DNA of 64,000 nucleotides, taken from assembly GCF_008370255.1 (NCBI RefSeq), contig NZ_SEUI01000001.1, positions 1,075,905-1,139,904 of the forward strand. Reading direction: 5' to 3'. Below the pieces are notes generated by a model that had not been told where the DNA came from, searched no databases, and saw nothing but the letters and a program-made list of their open reading frames with translations. A program made the translations under genes and the position numbers. The stretch is from Pseudoalteromonas sp. FUC4. GTDB lineage: Bacteria; Pseudomonadota; Gammaproteobacteria; Enterobacterales; Alteromonadaceae. Below, piece after piece: positions 44,496-53,542 of the stretch; positions within the stretch are counted from its first letter, which is position 1, and the number at the start of each line of letters is the position of its first letter.

Positions 44496-47300
44496 TTATA
44501 GCTGGTAGCTAAAGCCTAACAAGTAAGTACGACCGTAGTCTTGATAGTCGCGAACTTGGAGCGCGTTATCGCCAGAAAGCGATGTGAACGGCTCTTCAGT
44601 TAAGTTCTGAACTTGGAATTGAATTGATAAACCTTCAAGGCTTTCAACACCGGCTTCAGAGAAGTCATACCCAGCTTGTATATCCCAAATTGTTTCACCT
44701 AGGATATCTACTTGCTCGGTGTTAAAACCTAAACCATATACATCACCTTTAAAGGCACTACGTTTACGCATGCTGGTACGTAATTGCATACCATTCATCT
44801 CGTAGTAAACCGTTAAACTTTGAATTTTATCTGAAAGACCTGGTAGTTCGTACTCGTTACCGTTTTGATCTTCAATATCAGATTCAATACCTGTGTGGCT
44901 TGCAATTAAACCAAAGCCTTCAAGTGACGGATGGAAAACTTTAAATGGTAACGCTAGTGATAACTCGTAACCGTATAGGTCACCGCCACCGCCATTTATT
45001 TTACCACTACCTGTACCCTCAGATGTTGCTGGTATTTCACCTGTTGATGGATCTGCAACACCTGACATATCAATTGCGTATTTACCATCAAAAATCCACT
45101 GGGTTAAGTCTTTATAGAAAAATGCAGCAGAAAAGTAACCTTCATCGCTAAAGTAGTTTTCGTACGTTAAATCGTAACCAGTTGCTTCTTTTGGCTCTAG
45201 GTTAGGGTTACCACCCGATACAGACCAGTAGTTACCATTTTCATCCTGTGTAGTATTATATGATGCATCAATAGATGCATTCATTTCGTCTAAACGTGCA
45301 CGAGAAATTGTTTTAGCCGCACCAAAGCGAACTGTTTGTTGCTCATCAATCGCAAGTGATAAGTTTAAGCTTGGTAAAACGTGAGAATAATCGTGGCTAA
45401 TATTTGTAGGTGATGCAACCACAATATCATCAACGGTGTTAAATGCATTACCCTGCGATGATTGGTCGGTATGAACATAACGTACACCCACATTACCAGT
45501 AAGTGCTAAGCCGCTTACTTCGGCATTAATATTAGCCTGTGCAAATACTGAGGTGATTTCTTCTTTTACCGTCCACGATTTTGTTAAATGGCTCGTATTC
45601 GTTAAGCTTTCATCTAACAAACTGTAGTAACCGTCATTTACTAACCCATTAACATCGTAAGCAATCATGTCACCCATGCCAATAAAGCCTAGGTCAACAC
45701 TACCCATGCGATATTGCTCTGGCACAGCTAGCATGCCAGGGTTATCAAGCGAAAAGCCAGATAACGTCATAAAGAAACCTTGCGAATCTTTTGTTTTTTC
45801 GCGTTCTTTATAAGACATACCAAACTCAATTGAGCTGAAGTATTCATTATCTAATACTTTAGATGCAGCTAGTTTTAACGTAGACAGCTCATCTTCAATC
45901 GTTGGTGCATTTATGAATCCATCCTGTGCCTGATCTTTATAACCAGAAATGTCATTTCCATCAGCATCAATTAAACCATATTGATTATTTAAGGCCTTGC
46001 TTGAACCCCACGATAAAGGACCGCCTAACTGAATTAAGCTGTAATCACTGTAATCTAAATCGTGAGTAAACGTAGCACCAGTATTACTGCCATTAAAAGT
46101 GTAGCCTAGATTATCTGCAACACCACGTGAATCACCGCGCCCTGTGCCCGAGTAACTTTCAAGGCTCCACACTTTACGATCTACATGCGAGTAACTTGCA
46201 TCAAATTCAACTGACCAAGAATCGTCAATATCGTATTTAGTATTAAAACCAAATGCGGTTAATTCTGCTTCACGCTCTTCATAATCGTTACGAACTACAA
46301 CACGCTGACCTTGGGTTACAGCGCTTGTTATAAAGCCTGATGCTTCATCAACTACTACACTGTTTGAGTCGATACTACCTTGTCCCCACGCGAATGGAAT
46401 TTCGATACCACGTAAGATCTTTTCATCTGTAAAATCTACATATAATGCATCAAACGTCATATTTAGTTTGTCAGTCGGTGCCGCTTCAAGTACGAGCATG
46501 GCTGAATCACGTTCAAGTGTCGATGAACGCACAAATGGTTTAGCGCCACCTAAAATTGAGTACGTATTACCATCGTCAGCGGTAAATTCAGGGTAACCCC
46601 AAGAGTTCCAGCGTTTTTCTTGGTTTGGTGAGCTCATGGTGTTTAGTGCAAATGCAACACCTATGGTGTCATCAGCAAACTGATCAATGTATGAAATAGT
46701 ACCGCGGTAACCATCGTCGTTACCGTCTGGGTTTAGTTTATCAAAGCTGGTTTGCTCGTATTGGCCATTAACTTGGAATACACGCTCGCCTTTACTTAAA
46801 GGTCGCACGGTTTGCATGTTAATAACACCCGCAATACCTTCGGCTTCGATACTTGCGTTAGGCGTTTTATATACAGTAACGCCGCTCATTATTTCTGATG
46901 GGTAAAGGTCAAATTCTACGCCACGGTTATCACCAATCGATACCTGTTCACGACCATTAAATGTAGTACCACTTTCGTTTTCACCAAAACCACGAATAGA
47001 GACACGACTTGCTCGGCCATCTAAGCGCTGCGCTGTTAAGCCAGGTAAACGCGCAATCGATTCAGCAATTGAAGAGTCTGGTAGTTTACCAATATCTTCA
47101 GCTGATATTGATTCTACAACCTGAGTAGAGAAGCGTTTAGTGTTAATAGACTCAACCACACTGCCACGAAAGCCTTTAACTTCGATAACTTCTACATCAT
47201 CTTTTTTTATTGTATCTTCTTGAGCAGCCTGTGTAGCAAAGCTTGATAAGCCTGCAGCTGTTAATGCCAAAGTTAATATACTTGGTTTGAACATAGACAT
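44496..47300 (-). CDS. TonB-dependent outer-membrane receptor, likely for maltodextrin
   Basis: A 934-residue receptor importing a large substrate with energy from TonB. Signal peptide to about residue 25 (LSSFATQAA). A TonB-box-like DVEVIEVKGFRGSV is followed by the plug (SAEDIGKLPDSSIAESIARL, then IRGFGENESG), and the 22-strand barrel ends in LLGFSYQL. Long loops are rich in Asp, Gly and Asn, as in glycan receptors. Context (GH13, GH15, sugar importer, divergent glucosidase) and a palindrome 125 bases upstream indicate starch oligosaccharides rather than siderophores. Confidence 0.92.
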   Translation of the reverse strand: MSMFKPSILTLALTAAGLSSFATQAAQEDTIKKDDVEVIEVKGFRGSVVESINTKRFSTQVVESISAEDIGKLPDSSIAESIARLPGLTAQRLDGRASRVSIRGFGENESGTTFNGREQVSIGDNRGVEFDLYPSEIMSGVTVYKTPNASIEAEGIAGVINMQTVRPLSKGERVFQVNGQYEQTSFDKLNPDGNDDGYRGTISYIDQFADDTIGVAFALNTMSSPNQEKRWNSWGYPEFTADDGNTYSILGGAKPFVRSSTLERDSAMLVLEAAPTDKLNMTFDALYVDFTDEKILRGIEIPFAWGQGSIDSNSVVVDEASGFITSAVTQGQRVVVRNDYEEREAELTAFGFNTKYDIDDSWSVEFDASYSHVDRKVWSLESYSGTGRGDSRGVADNLGYTFNGSNTGATFTHDLDYSDYSLIQLGGPLSWGSSKALNNQYGLIDADGNDISGYKDQAQDGFINAPTIEDELSTLKLAASKVLDNEYFSSIEFGMSYKEREKTKDSQGFFMTLSGFSLDNPGMLAVPEQYRMGSVDLGFIGMGDMIAYDVNGLVNDGYYSLLDESLTNTSHLTKSWTVKEEITSVFAQANINAEVSGLALTGNVGVRYVHTDQSSQGNAFNTVDDIVVASPTNISHDYSHVLPSLNLSLAIDEQQTVRFGAAKTISRARLDEMNASIDASYNTTQDENGNYWSVSGGNPNLEPKEATGYDLTYENYFSDEGYFSAAFFYKDLTQWIFDGKYAIDMSGVADPSTGEIPATSEGTGSGKINGGGGDLYGYELSLALPFKVFHPSLEGFGLIASHTGIESDIEDQNGNEYELPGLSDKIQSLTVYYEMNGMQLRTSMRKRSAFKGDVYGLGFNTEQVDILGETIWDIQAGYDFSEAGVESLEGLSIQFQVQNLTEEPFTSLSGDNALQVRDYQDYGRTYLLGFSYQL

Positions 47301-47424
47301 AATGTTTTCCCGTTACCCATATTGTGATACCCGCGTTCAATATTTAAGTGATAGTTAAACAAGGCGAGCTAATTTTGTTGTCAGGATGAATATTAACGCC
47401 AGATTTATTTTATTAACAACTTTA

Positions 47425-47438
47425 TGCATACGTATTCA
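47425..47438. promoter_or_regulatory. Maltodextrin operator, copy 2
   Basis: TGCATACGTATTCA, the same 14-mer as at 41022, 125 bases upstream of the receptor ATG. Confidence 0.7.
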
Positions 47439-47839
47439 ACAATTCCAATGTAGCCTAACATTAACACACATTACACGCGCACAACTTTAAGCAGCTGATT
47501 TAATTAAAAATAAGCAGGATAAAAAATACAAGACAAACATCAATAGTTAAATCGATTCTATTGAAACTTAATAGCACCTTCACTTAAATGTAAACAAGAT
47601 GAAATTGATTATCGCTGTAAAATAAAGTTTAAATTATTCCACATTTACCAAGCGCTAAATTGGTCAGACCATTTAATATAAAGCCTGGGATATATTTCCT
47701 TTGTAGTACAGTCTGTTAGGTTTAATTTAACTAAAAAATGAATGAATAACATAATTGGTAAACATTAAACACACAAATTGCATCTCTCTAAAGCTGCGCT
47801 AAGCGCTTATTTTTGATAATTTTATTACATTATTTTTAG

Positions 47840-47853
47840 TGCATACGTATGCA
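47840..47853. promoter_or_regulatory. Maltodextrin operator, copy 3
   Basis: TGCATACGTATGCA, a perfect palindrome, 110 bases upstream of the GH13 glucosidase start. Confidence 0.75.
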
Positions 47854-47962
47854 GACTTTTTACAGGATTAAAGGCTTCACGTATGCTTTTTGCAAATAAC
47901 GTGATTAATCGTAATCACAATAAAAAATAGTCTAAATACTGTGTGGAACAATGGAGAAAAGC

Positions 47963-49585
47963 ATGGCCCAAAAGCAGTGGTATAAAGGTGCGGTTATTTA
48001 TCAGGTTTACCCGCGAAGCTTTCAAGACAGCAACAACGATGGTATTGGTGATTTAAAAGGGATTATTAATCGTATTGATTACATTAAGAGCTTAGGCGTT
48101 GATGCAATTTGGATTTCACCTTTTTTCAAATCGCCTATGAAAGACTTTGGCTACGATATTAGCGACTACCGCGACATTGACCCACTTTTTGGTGACTTAA
48201 ACGATTTTGATGAACTAATAAGCCAAGCTCACGATCGAGATATTAAAATAATTATAGATCAGGTTTTAAGCCATACGTCAGATCAACACCAGTGGTTTTT
48301 AGATAGTCGTGATAATTTAACAAACGACAAAGCTGATTGGTATGTTTGGGCCGATGCTAAAGAAGATGGAACAGCTCCTAACAATTGGCTGTCTATTTTT
48401 GGTGGTGGCGCATGGCAGTGGGAACCTCGCCGTGGACAATATTATTTGCATAACTTTTTAACCGAACAACCCGATTTAAACTTTCATAATCCTGATGTAA
48501 GACAAGCTGTGCTTGATAACGTAGAGTTTTGGCTTAAAAAAGGCGTCGATGGCTTTAGACTTGATGCTATTAACTTTTGCTACCACGATGCATTACTTCG
48601 CGACAATCCTGCTAAACCAATAGATAAACGCCAAGGTCGCGGTTTTAGCGAAGATAACCCGTATGCGTTTCAATATCATTACTACAACAACACTCAGCCA
48701 GAAAACATTGAGTTTATGCAAGACATTCGCACATTACTTAATAAATACCCAGGTACTGTATCGCTCGGCGAAATCTCATCAGAGGATTCATTAGCGACTA
48801 TGGCAGAATATACCCAAGGCGGTGACAAACTGCACATGGGTTATAGTTTTGAGCTATTAACAAATGATTATTCAAGTGAATATATCAGAACTACGGTTCA
48901 AACTCTTGAACAGCGTATGACGGAAGGCTGGCCGTGCTGGGCATTTAGTAACCATGACGTAGAGCGCGTAGCAAGTCGTTGGAGTAAAAACGGCGAGATA
49001 AATTCTCAACAATGTAAAATGTTAACCGCCCTACTTGCTTCCCTTCGTGGCAGTGTGTGTATGTACCAAGGTGAAGAGCTTGGTTTAGGTGAAGCATCAG
49101 TTGCTTTTGAAGATTTACAAGACCCATATGGCATTACATTTTGGCCTAATTTTAAAGGGCGCGATGGCTGCAGAACGCCAATGCCTTGGGAGCAAGCTGA
49201 TTCATCTAATGCGGGTTTTAGTGAAGTAAAACCTTGGCTACCTGTTGATGATGCACACAAACAGCAATCAGTCGCTGTGCAAACTAATGATAGCAACTCA
49301 ATTTTAAACGCCTATCGTGAATTTATGGCTTGGCGCAAAAACCAAGCTGTGCTACTTGAAGGTGATATTGAGTTTATTGAAACGCCTGAGCCTGTGCTTG
49401 CTTTTCATAGAACGCTTGGAGAGCAAAAAATGCTCTGCATGTTTAATCTAAGTTCGCAACAAACAGCTATTAATATGCCAACATCAATCGTTAAAGAATA
49501 TAACGAGCTTAGCCATCACAGCGCAAAGTTAGACCAAGGCACCACAACGCTTGAGCCTTACGCATGTTTTTTCGCTCAGTGTTAA
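47963..49585 (+). CDS. GH13 alpha-glucosidase, cytoplasmic
   Basis: A 540-residue enzyme. The ATG at 47963 (MAQKQWYKGA) has GGAG 6 bases upstream, so it is preferred over the ATG at 47951. No signal peptide. The N-terminal GAVIYQVYPRSFQDSNNDGI is typical of the oligo-1,6-glucosidase/alpha-glucosidase GH13 subfamilies; catalytic residues are Asp201 (GFRLDAINF), Glu270 (LGEISSED) and Asp332 (SNHDVERV). It would release glucose from imported maltose or isomaltose for Glk. Divergent from the receptor; it ends in an unusually long terminator stem. Confidence 0.93.
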   Translation: MAQKQWYKGAVIYQVYPRSFQDSNNDGIGDLKGIINRIDYIKSLGVDAIWISPFFKSPMKDFGYDISDYRDIDPLFGDLNDFDELISQAHDRDIKIIIDQVLSHTSDQHQWFLDSRDNLTNDKADWYVWADAKEDGTAPNNWLSIFGGGAWQWEPRRGQYYLHNFLTEQPDLNFHNPDVRQAVLDNVEFWLKKGVDGFRLDAINFCYHDALLRDNPAKPIDKRQGRGFSEDNPYAFQYHYYNNTQPENIEFMQDIRTLLNKYPGTVSLGEISSEDSLATMAEYTQGGDKLHMGYSFELLTNDYSSEYIRTTVQTLEQRMTEGWPCWAFSNHDVERVASRWSKNGEINSQQCKMLTALLASLRGSVCMYQGEELGLGEASVAFEDLQDPYGITFWPNFKGRDGCRTPMPWEQADSSNAGFSEVKPWLPVDDAHKQQSVAVQTNDSNSILNAYREFMAWRKNQAVLLEGDIEFIETPEPVLAFHRTLGEQKMLCMFNLSSQQTAINMPTSIVKEYNELSHHSAKLDQGTTTLEPYACFFAQC

Positions 49586-49619
49586 TGACTCAAAAGTTGC
49601 GTTTAGTGTATACCTAAGC

Positions 49620-49674
49620 GCGTTAAACACAAAAAAGCCCAAGCTATTCACTTGGGCTTTTTTGTGTTTAACGC
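49620..49674. terminator. Terminator with a 24-bp perfect stem
   Basis: Bases 49620-49643 and 49651-49674 are exact reverse complements around a 7-base loop (CTATTCA). The inner part (AAGCCCAAG then TTTTTT) is a classic bidirectional terminator; the outer arms extend it far beyond the usual length. It starts 34 bases after the GH13 stop. Confidence 0.9.
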
Positions 49675-49714
49675 TGTCTCGTCCTGAAATGTGTTTACAC
49701 ATTGAGGATTTATT

Positions 49715-50026
49715 ATGACTAAATCAAATAATACGGCTGATATTACAAACTTAAAATATCCTCATAGCAGAAATATACAATGGCGCTTATCCATTTTATT
49801 TTTGAACATAAGAAATCAATTTACCCTAAAGCGATCTCAAAGTTATTAGTATAAAGCGCAGAATCAAGTTTTCTTAGCTACTAAATATAATACTCCAGCT
49901 GATAATGCTGTACTTACTAAAGTTAAAAAACTGACAAGTAAATTACTCATCCTCACGATAAAAAAATTTCGTTATCTTTTATTTCAATTTCGATTAAAAA
50001 TCAGTATACCAACAGAGTTGTTCTGA
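49715..50026 (+). pseudogene. Possible decayed reading frame
   Basis: An ATG with GAGG 8 bases upstream opens a frame of 44 codons (MTKSNNTADITNLKYPHSRN...), a single TAG at 49847-49849, then 58 more open codons to TGA at 50024. Both parts are Lys- and Leu-rich. The first 20 residues resemble starts of small transposase accessory proteins, but I cannot name a family. It may be an insertion-sequence relic or a chance frame in AT-rich DNA. Confidence 0.3.
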
Positions 50027-50102
50027 ATTGGGCACTACTGCTTTATACCTAACTTTAAACTGGATAAATCAGTCATCACACCATTTTTTTAGGAATAAAC
50101 GA

Positions 50103-50345
50103 ATGAAAAAAGCATTGCTAGCATTAATCGTAGCACCACTATTTGCAGTATCTGCGACTTACGCGGTAGCAGACGATGCGCCAACAGCTTCAGCCGAAAT
50201 GGTAAAAGAATACACAGAGATGTGTGTTAACTGGGCTAAAGATGATGACGTAAGCAATGAAGAGCTAAATGCCTACGTATTAAAATGCGTAAATGATGAG
50301 CTTGAATCTGAAGGCTATAAAAAAGTATCTTCTGTTAAAATTTAA
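50103..50345 (+). CDS. Small exported acidic protein, unknown function
   Basis: An 80-residue protein starting at the ATG at 50103 with AGGA upstream. A Sec signal peptide (MKKALLALIVAPLFAVSATY, cleavage near residue 23) leaves about 57 residues, strongly acidic and helical in appearance, with two cysteines (Cys41 and Cys62) that could form a disulphide in the periplasm. No family recognised. It has its own terminator and no partner gene. Confidence 0.65.
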   Translation: MKKALLALIVAPLFAVSATYAVADDAPTASAEMVKEYTEMCVNWAKDDDVSNEELNAYVLKCVNDELESEGYKKVSSVKI

Positions 50346-50479
50346 TCATACCAATTGCATTAAATTAGCGATCTATTTAGTGCGATAAAATGACTATGTT
50401 TTTTAATAAAAATTGATATACCCAATACACTTAGTAAATGTACTGCTAATAAAGCCGTTGCGAAAACATTTAACTAGGC

Positions 50480-50526
50480 ATAAAAAAACCGGAATAGACA
50501 CAAGCTGTGCGTTCCGGTTTTTTATG
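50480..50526. terminator. Bidirectional terminator, small protein / topA
   Basis: AAAAAACCGGAA pairs with TTCCGGTTTTTT (12 bp) around an 18-base loop; it serves topA (minus) and probably the small exported gene (plus). Confidence 0.8.
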
Positions 50527-50570
50527 GTTTTTTAAAACCTATAAAAAGTTATGAATAAGCGATAACGTGC

Positions 50571-53291
50571 TTATTCATCTTCTTTTTTAGTTTTAGGCTT
50601 TGCTTTGGCTTTAGGTTTTGCTTTAGCTGGTGCCTTTTTTGCAGCAGCTTTCTTTTTAGGTGCTGCCTTTTTCTTCGCTTCTTCTGTCCATTTACCTGCT
50701 TCATAATGAGCAGTCCAGCCAGTAGCTTTACCGTCAACTTCAGTCATAACATACTGAGCTTTATTTTTACGGCTGTAGCGTACAACAGCAAGATTACCAT
50801 CAGGATCTTTAGCAGGTGCATCTGCTAAATAATAAAACTTAGGCGAAATGCGGTCTCTAAAGCGTTTTAATTCTTCTACCTTAGGTGCACGTGTTTCTCG
50901 TGACTTAGGAAAAGTATTTGCAGCTAAAAATATACCAGCAGCGCCATCACGTAATACGAAATACGCATCTGACTTTTCACACTCTAACTCAGTAATGTGA
51001 ACAGGATCTTCTTTTGGTGGAGCAGCTTCGCCGCTTTTAAGTAGTTTACGTGTGTTTTTACACTCGTCATTATTACAGCCAAAGTACTTACCAAAGCGAC
51101 CCGATTTAAGCTCCATGTCAGAGCCACATTTATCACATTCGATAATTGGTCCGTCATAGCCTTTAATTTTAAAGGTACCTTCTTCAACTATATGCCCTTT
51201 ACATGCGGGATTATTACCACACACATGTAATTTACGGGTTTCGTCAATTAGGTATGAATCCATTGCCGTTTCACAAATCGGGCAACGTTTCATCTGCATT
51301 AGCTTTTCAGTTTCTTCGTCTTCAACATCGGCTGCAACCGCTTCATCGCCTGACACTAAGTTCATTGTCGTTGTACAACGCTCTTTTGGCGGAAGGCTGT
51401 AACCAGTACACCCTAAGAAAACACCAGTTGATGCCGTTCGTATACCCATTTTTCGGCTACACGTAGGACACTCTATATCGGTTTCAACCATCTCGTTAAG
51501 ACGCATACCACCGTTCTCTGGCTCGTCTTTAGCAACAGTTAATTGCGTTGAAAAATCAGCATAAAACTTATCTAGAACTTGAGTCCATACACGCTCACCT
51601 TCAGCGATATCATCTAAACGGCCTTCCATTTTAGCTGTAAAATCAAAGTTCATTAAATCAGTGAAGTTTTCAACTAAGCGGTCGGTGACAATTTCACCCA
51701 TTTTTTCAGCGAAGAAACGGCGATTTTCTACACGTACATAACCACGGTCTTGAATTGTTGATATAATTGACGCATAAGTAGATGGACGACCAATACCACG
51801 CTTTTCAAGCTCTTTTACTAAACTTGCTTCACTAAAGCGAGCAGGCGGCTTAGTAAAATGTTGCTTAGGATCAAGTTCTATTAAAGTAAGTATTTCACCT
51901 TCTTTAACAGCTGGCAGTGATTGATCTTCTTCGTTCTTTTTACGCACAGCAGGTTGTACTTTTGTCCAACCATCAAAGCGAAGCACGCGGCCTTTCGCTT
52001 TGAGCTGGAAATCGTTAGCTGCAACAGTCAGTGTTGTTAAGTCGTATTCAGCAGGTACCATTTGGCACGCTACAAACTGACGCCAAATTAACTCATACAG
52101 TTTTTTAGCATCGGCATCTACGCCTTCGATATGACCAGACAACACAGTAACGCTTGAAGGACGAATAGCCTCATGCGCTTCTTGTGCATTACCTTTAGAG
52201 CTGTAGCTAATTGGATCTTTTGGTAAATATTTAGCACCAAACTCGTTCGTTACGTACTCACGACACATTTCAACCGCATCTTTTGAAAGATTAGTTGAAT
52301 CGGTACGCATATACGTAATATAACCGCCTTCATACAAACGCTGAGCGAGCATCATAGTCTTTTTAACGCCATAACCTAGGCGTGTACTTGCCGCTTGTTG
52401 CATGGTTGAAGTAATTAATGGCGCACTTGGGCGACTTTTGCTTGGCTTTTCTTCAACGCTAATTACTTTATATTCTGCATTCTCAAGGCTTTTAACAGCT
52501 GCGCTAGCCTGAGCTTCATTTACAGGCTTAAATGCCTTTCCTGCTTGTTTGGTTACTTCTAAACGTAACTCAGACTCAGTATTCTTAACATCAGCATGAA
52601 TATCCCAAAACTCTTCAGGGATAAATGCCTTAATTTCACGTTCACGCTCAACTAATAAGCGTACCGCCACAGACTGAACTCGTCCTGCAGAAAGTCCTCG
52701 AGCAACCTTAGCCCAAAGTAAAGGTGACACCATAAAGCCAACAACACGGTCTAAAAAGCGTCGTGTTTGCTGCGCATAAACCATATCAGTGTTAAGCTCG
52801 CCTGGTGTTTCAAATGCTTGTTGTATTGCGTTTTTAGTAATTTCGTTAAAAACTACGCGCTTATACTTTGAAGGCTCGCCGCCAATGATTTCTTGAAGGT
52901 GCCAAGCAATTGCTTCCCCTTCTCTATCCAAATCCGTTGCGAGATATATTTGATCTGCATTTTCAGCCAATTTTTGTAATTCTTGAACAACTTTTTCTTT
53001 ACCAGGCAGTATTTCGTAATGCGGATCCCAGCCTTGGTTTGGGTCTATACCCATACGCGCGACCAGGTTAGTATAATCTCGTTGCTTTTTATACGCTGCT
53101 TTCTCTTCTGGTTCCATTTTGCGAACTTCTGCTGGCGTTTTAGTTGCCGGCACTTTAGCTTTGCTCGAACCTGAAGTAGGTAAATCTCGCACATGCCCAA
53201 TACTGGACTTTACGATGAAGTCATTACCTAAATATTTATTAATTGTTTTAGCCTTAGCAGGTGACTCTACAATTACTAGCGATTTGCCCAT
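50571..53291 (-). CDS. topA: DNA topoisomerase I
   Basis: Relaxes negative supercoils by passing one strand through a transient break. 906 residues. Toprim motif [15 protein letters not shown] near residue 115, active-site Tyr327 in [12 protein letters not shown] (Tyr319 in E. coli), then three C-terminal four-cysteine zinc ribbons ([25 protein letters not shown]), and a Lys/Ala-rich tail of about 35 residues ending KKEDE. Longer than E. coli TopA mainly through this basic tail. Monocistronic. Confidence 0.97.
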   Translation of the reverse strand: MGKSLVIVESPAKAKTINKYLGNDFIVKSSIGHVRDLPTSGSSKAKVPATKTPAEVRKMEPEEKAAYKKQRDYTNLVARMGIDPNQGWDPHYEILPGKEKVVQELQKLAENADQIYLATDLDREGEAIAWHLQEIIGGEPSKYKRVVFNEITKNAIQQAFETPGELNTDMVYAQQTRRFLDRVVGFMVSPLLWAKVARGLSAGRVQSVAVRLLVEREREIKAFIPEEFWDIHADVKNTESELRLEVTKQAGKAFKPVNEAQASAAVKSLENAEYKVISVEEKPSKSRPSAPLITSTMQQAASTRLGYGVKKTMMLAQRLYEGGYITYMRTDSTNLSKDAVEMCREYVTNEFGAKYLPKDPISYSSKGNAQEAHEAIRPSSVTVLSGHIEGVDADAKKLYELIWRQFVACQMVPAEYDLTTLTVAANDFQLKAKGRVLRFDGWTKVQPAVRKKNEEDQSLPAVKEGEILTLIELDPKQHFTKPPARFSEASLVKELEKRGIGRPSTYASIISTIQDRGYVRVENRRFFAEKMGEIVTDRLVENFTDLMNFDFTAKMEGRLDDIAEGERVWTQVLDKFYADFSTQLTVAKDEPENGGMRLNEMVETDIECPTCSRKMGIRTASTGVFLGCTGYSLPPKERCTTTMNLVSGDEAVAADVEDEETEKLMQMKRCPICETAMDSYLIDETRKLHVCGNNPACKGHIVEEGTFKIKGYDGPIIECDKCGSDMELKSGRFGKYFGCNNDECKNTRKLLKSGEAAPPKEDPVHITELECEKSDAYFVLRDGAAGIFLAANTFPKSRETRAPKVEELKRFRDRISPKFYYLADAPAKDPDGNLAVVRYSRKNKAQYVMTEVDGKATGWTAHYEAGKWTEEAKKKAAPKKKAAAKKAPAKAKPKAKAKPKTKKEDE

Positions 53292-53497
53292 AGTTGCCTA
53301 TTTCTAACCAAATATTAAAAATGTGTTTACCGCTATAAGCGGCGCGAATATTTATAGGTATATCTACAAACACTAGTTGTTACAAGCTTTTAATACAAAC
53401 TTTTCAGTATTTACTGAATAAACGAACAATTTTTGTCGTTAAATTAAACAAACTAGTGTTTTTAGATTAATTGATGTGGAATATATAGAACAGAAAC

Positions 53498-53526
53498 AAA
53501 AATGCCAACCTAAAGGTTGGCATTTT
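53498..53526 (-). terminator. Terminator of the Ig-like lipoprotein gene
   Basis: On the minus strand a 13-bp stem (AAAATGCCAACCT and its complement, 2-base loop) runs into a T-rich tail just past the stop. Confidence 0.85.
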
Positions 53527-53542
53527 AAATACTTTATTTTTT

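Larger units (their letters stand above)
47301..47962. other. 662-bp divergent regulatory region
   Basis: No gene seen. It is AT-rich and carries two copies of the maltodextrin palindrome, one near each divergent gene, and a weaker half-site around 47876-47887 (TTCACGTATGCT). Promoters for the receptor and the GH13 glucosidase lie here. Confidence 0.6.
49586..50102. other. 517-bp region between GH13 glucosidase and small exported protein
   Basis: Holds the long terminator, then the possible relic frame, then a short leader for the small exported protein. Nothing else was identified. Confidence 0.5.

Noticed and set aside
47876..47887. Possible fourth maltodextrin operator (TTCACGTATGCT)
   Set aside because: Several mismatches in one half; only noted as a weak half-site.
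50348..50360. ATACCAATTGCAT resembles the end of the 165-bp hairpin element
   Set aside because: Only about 9 bases match and no inverted partner or inner arms follow, so I do not call a second copy.
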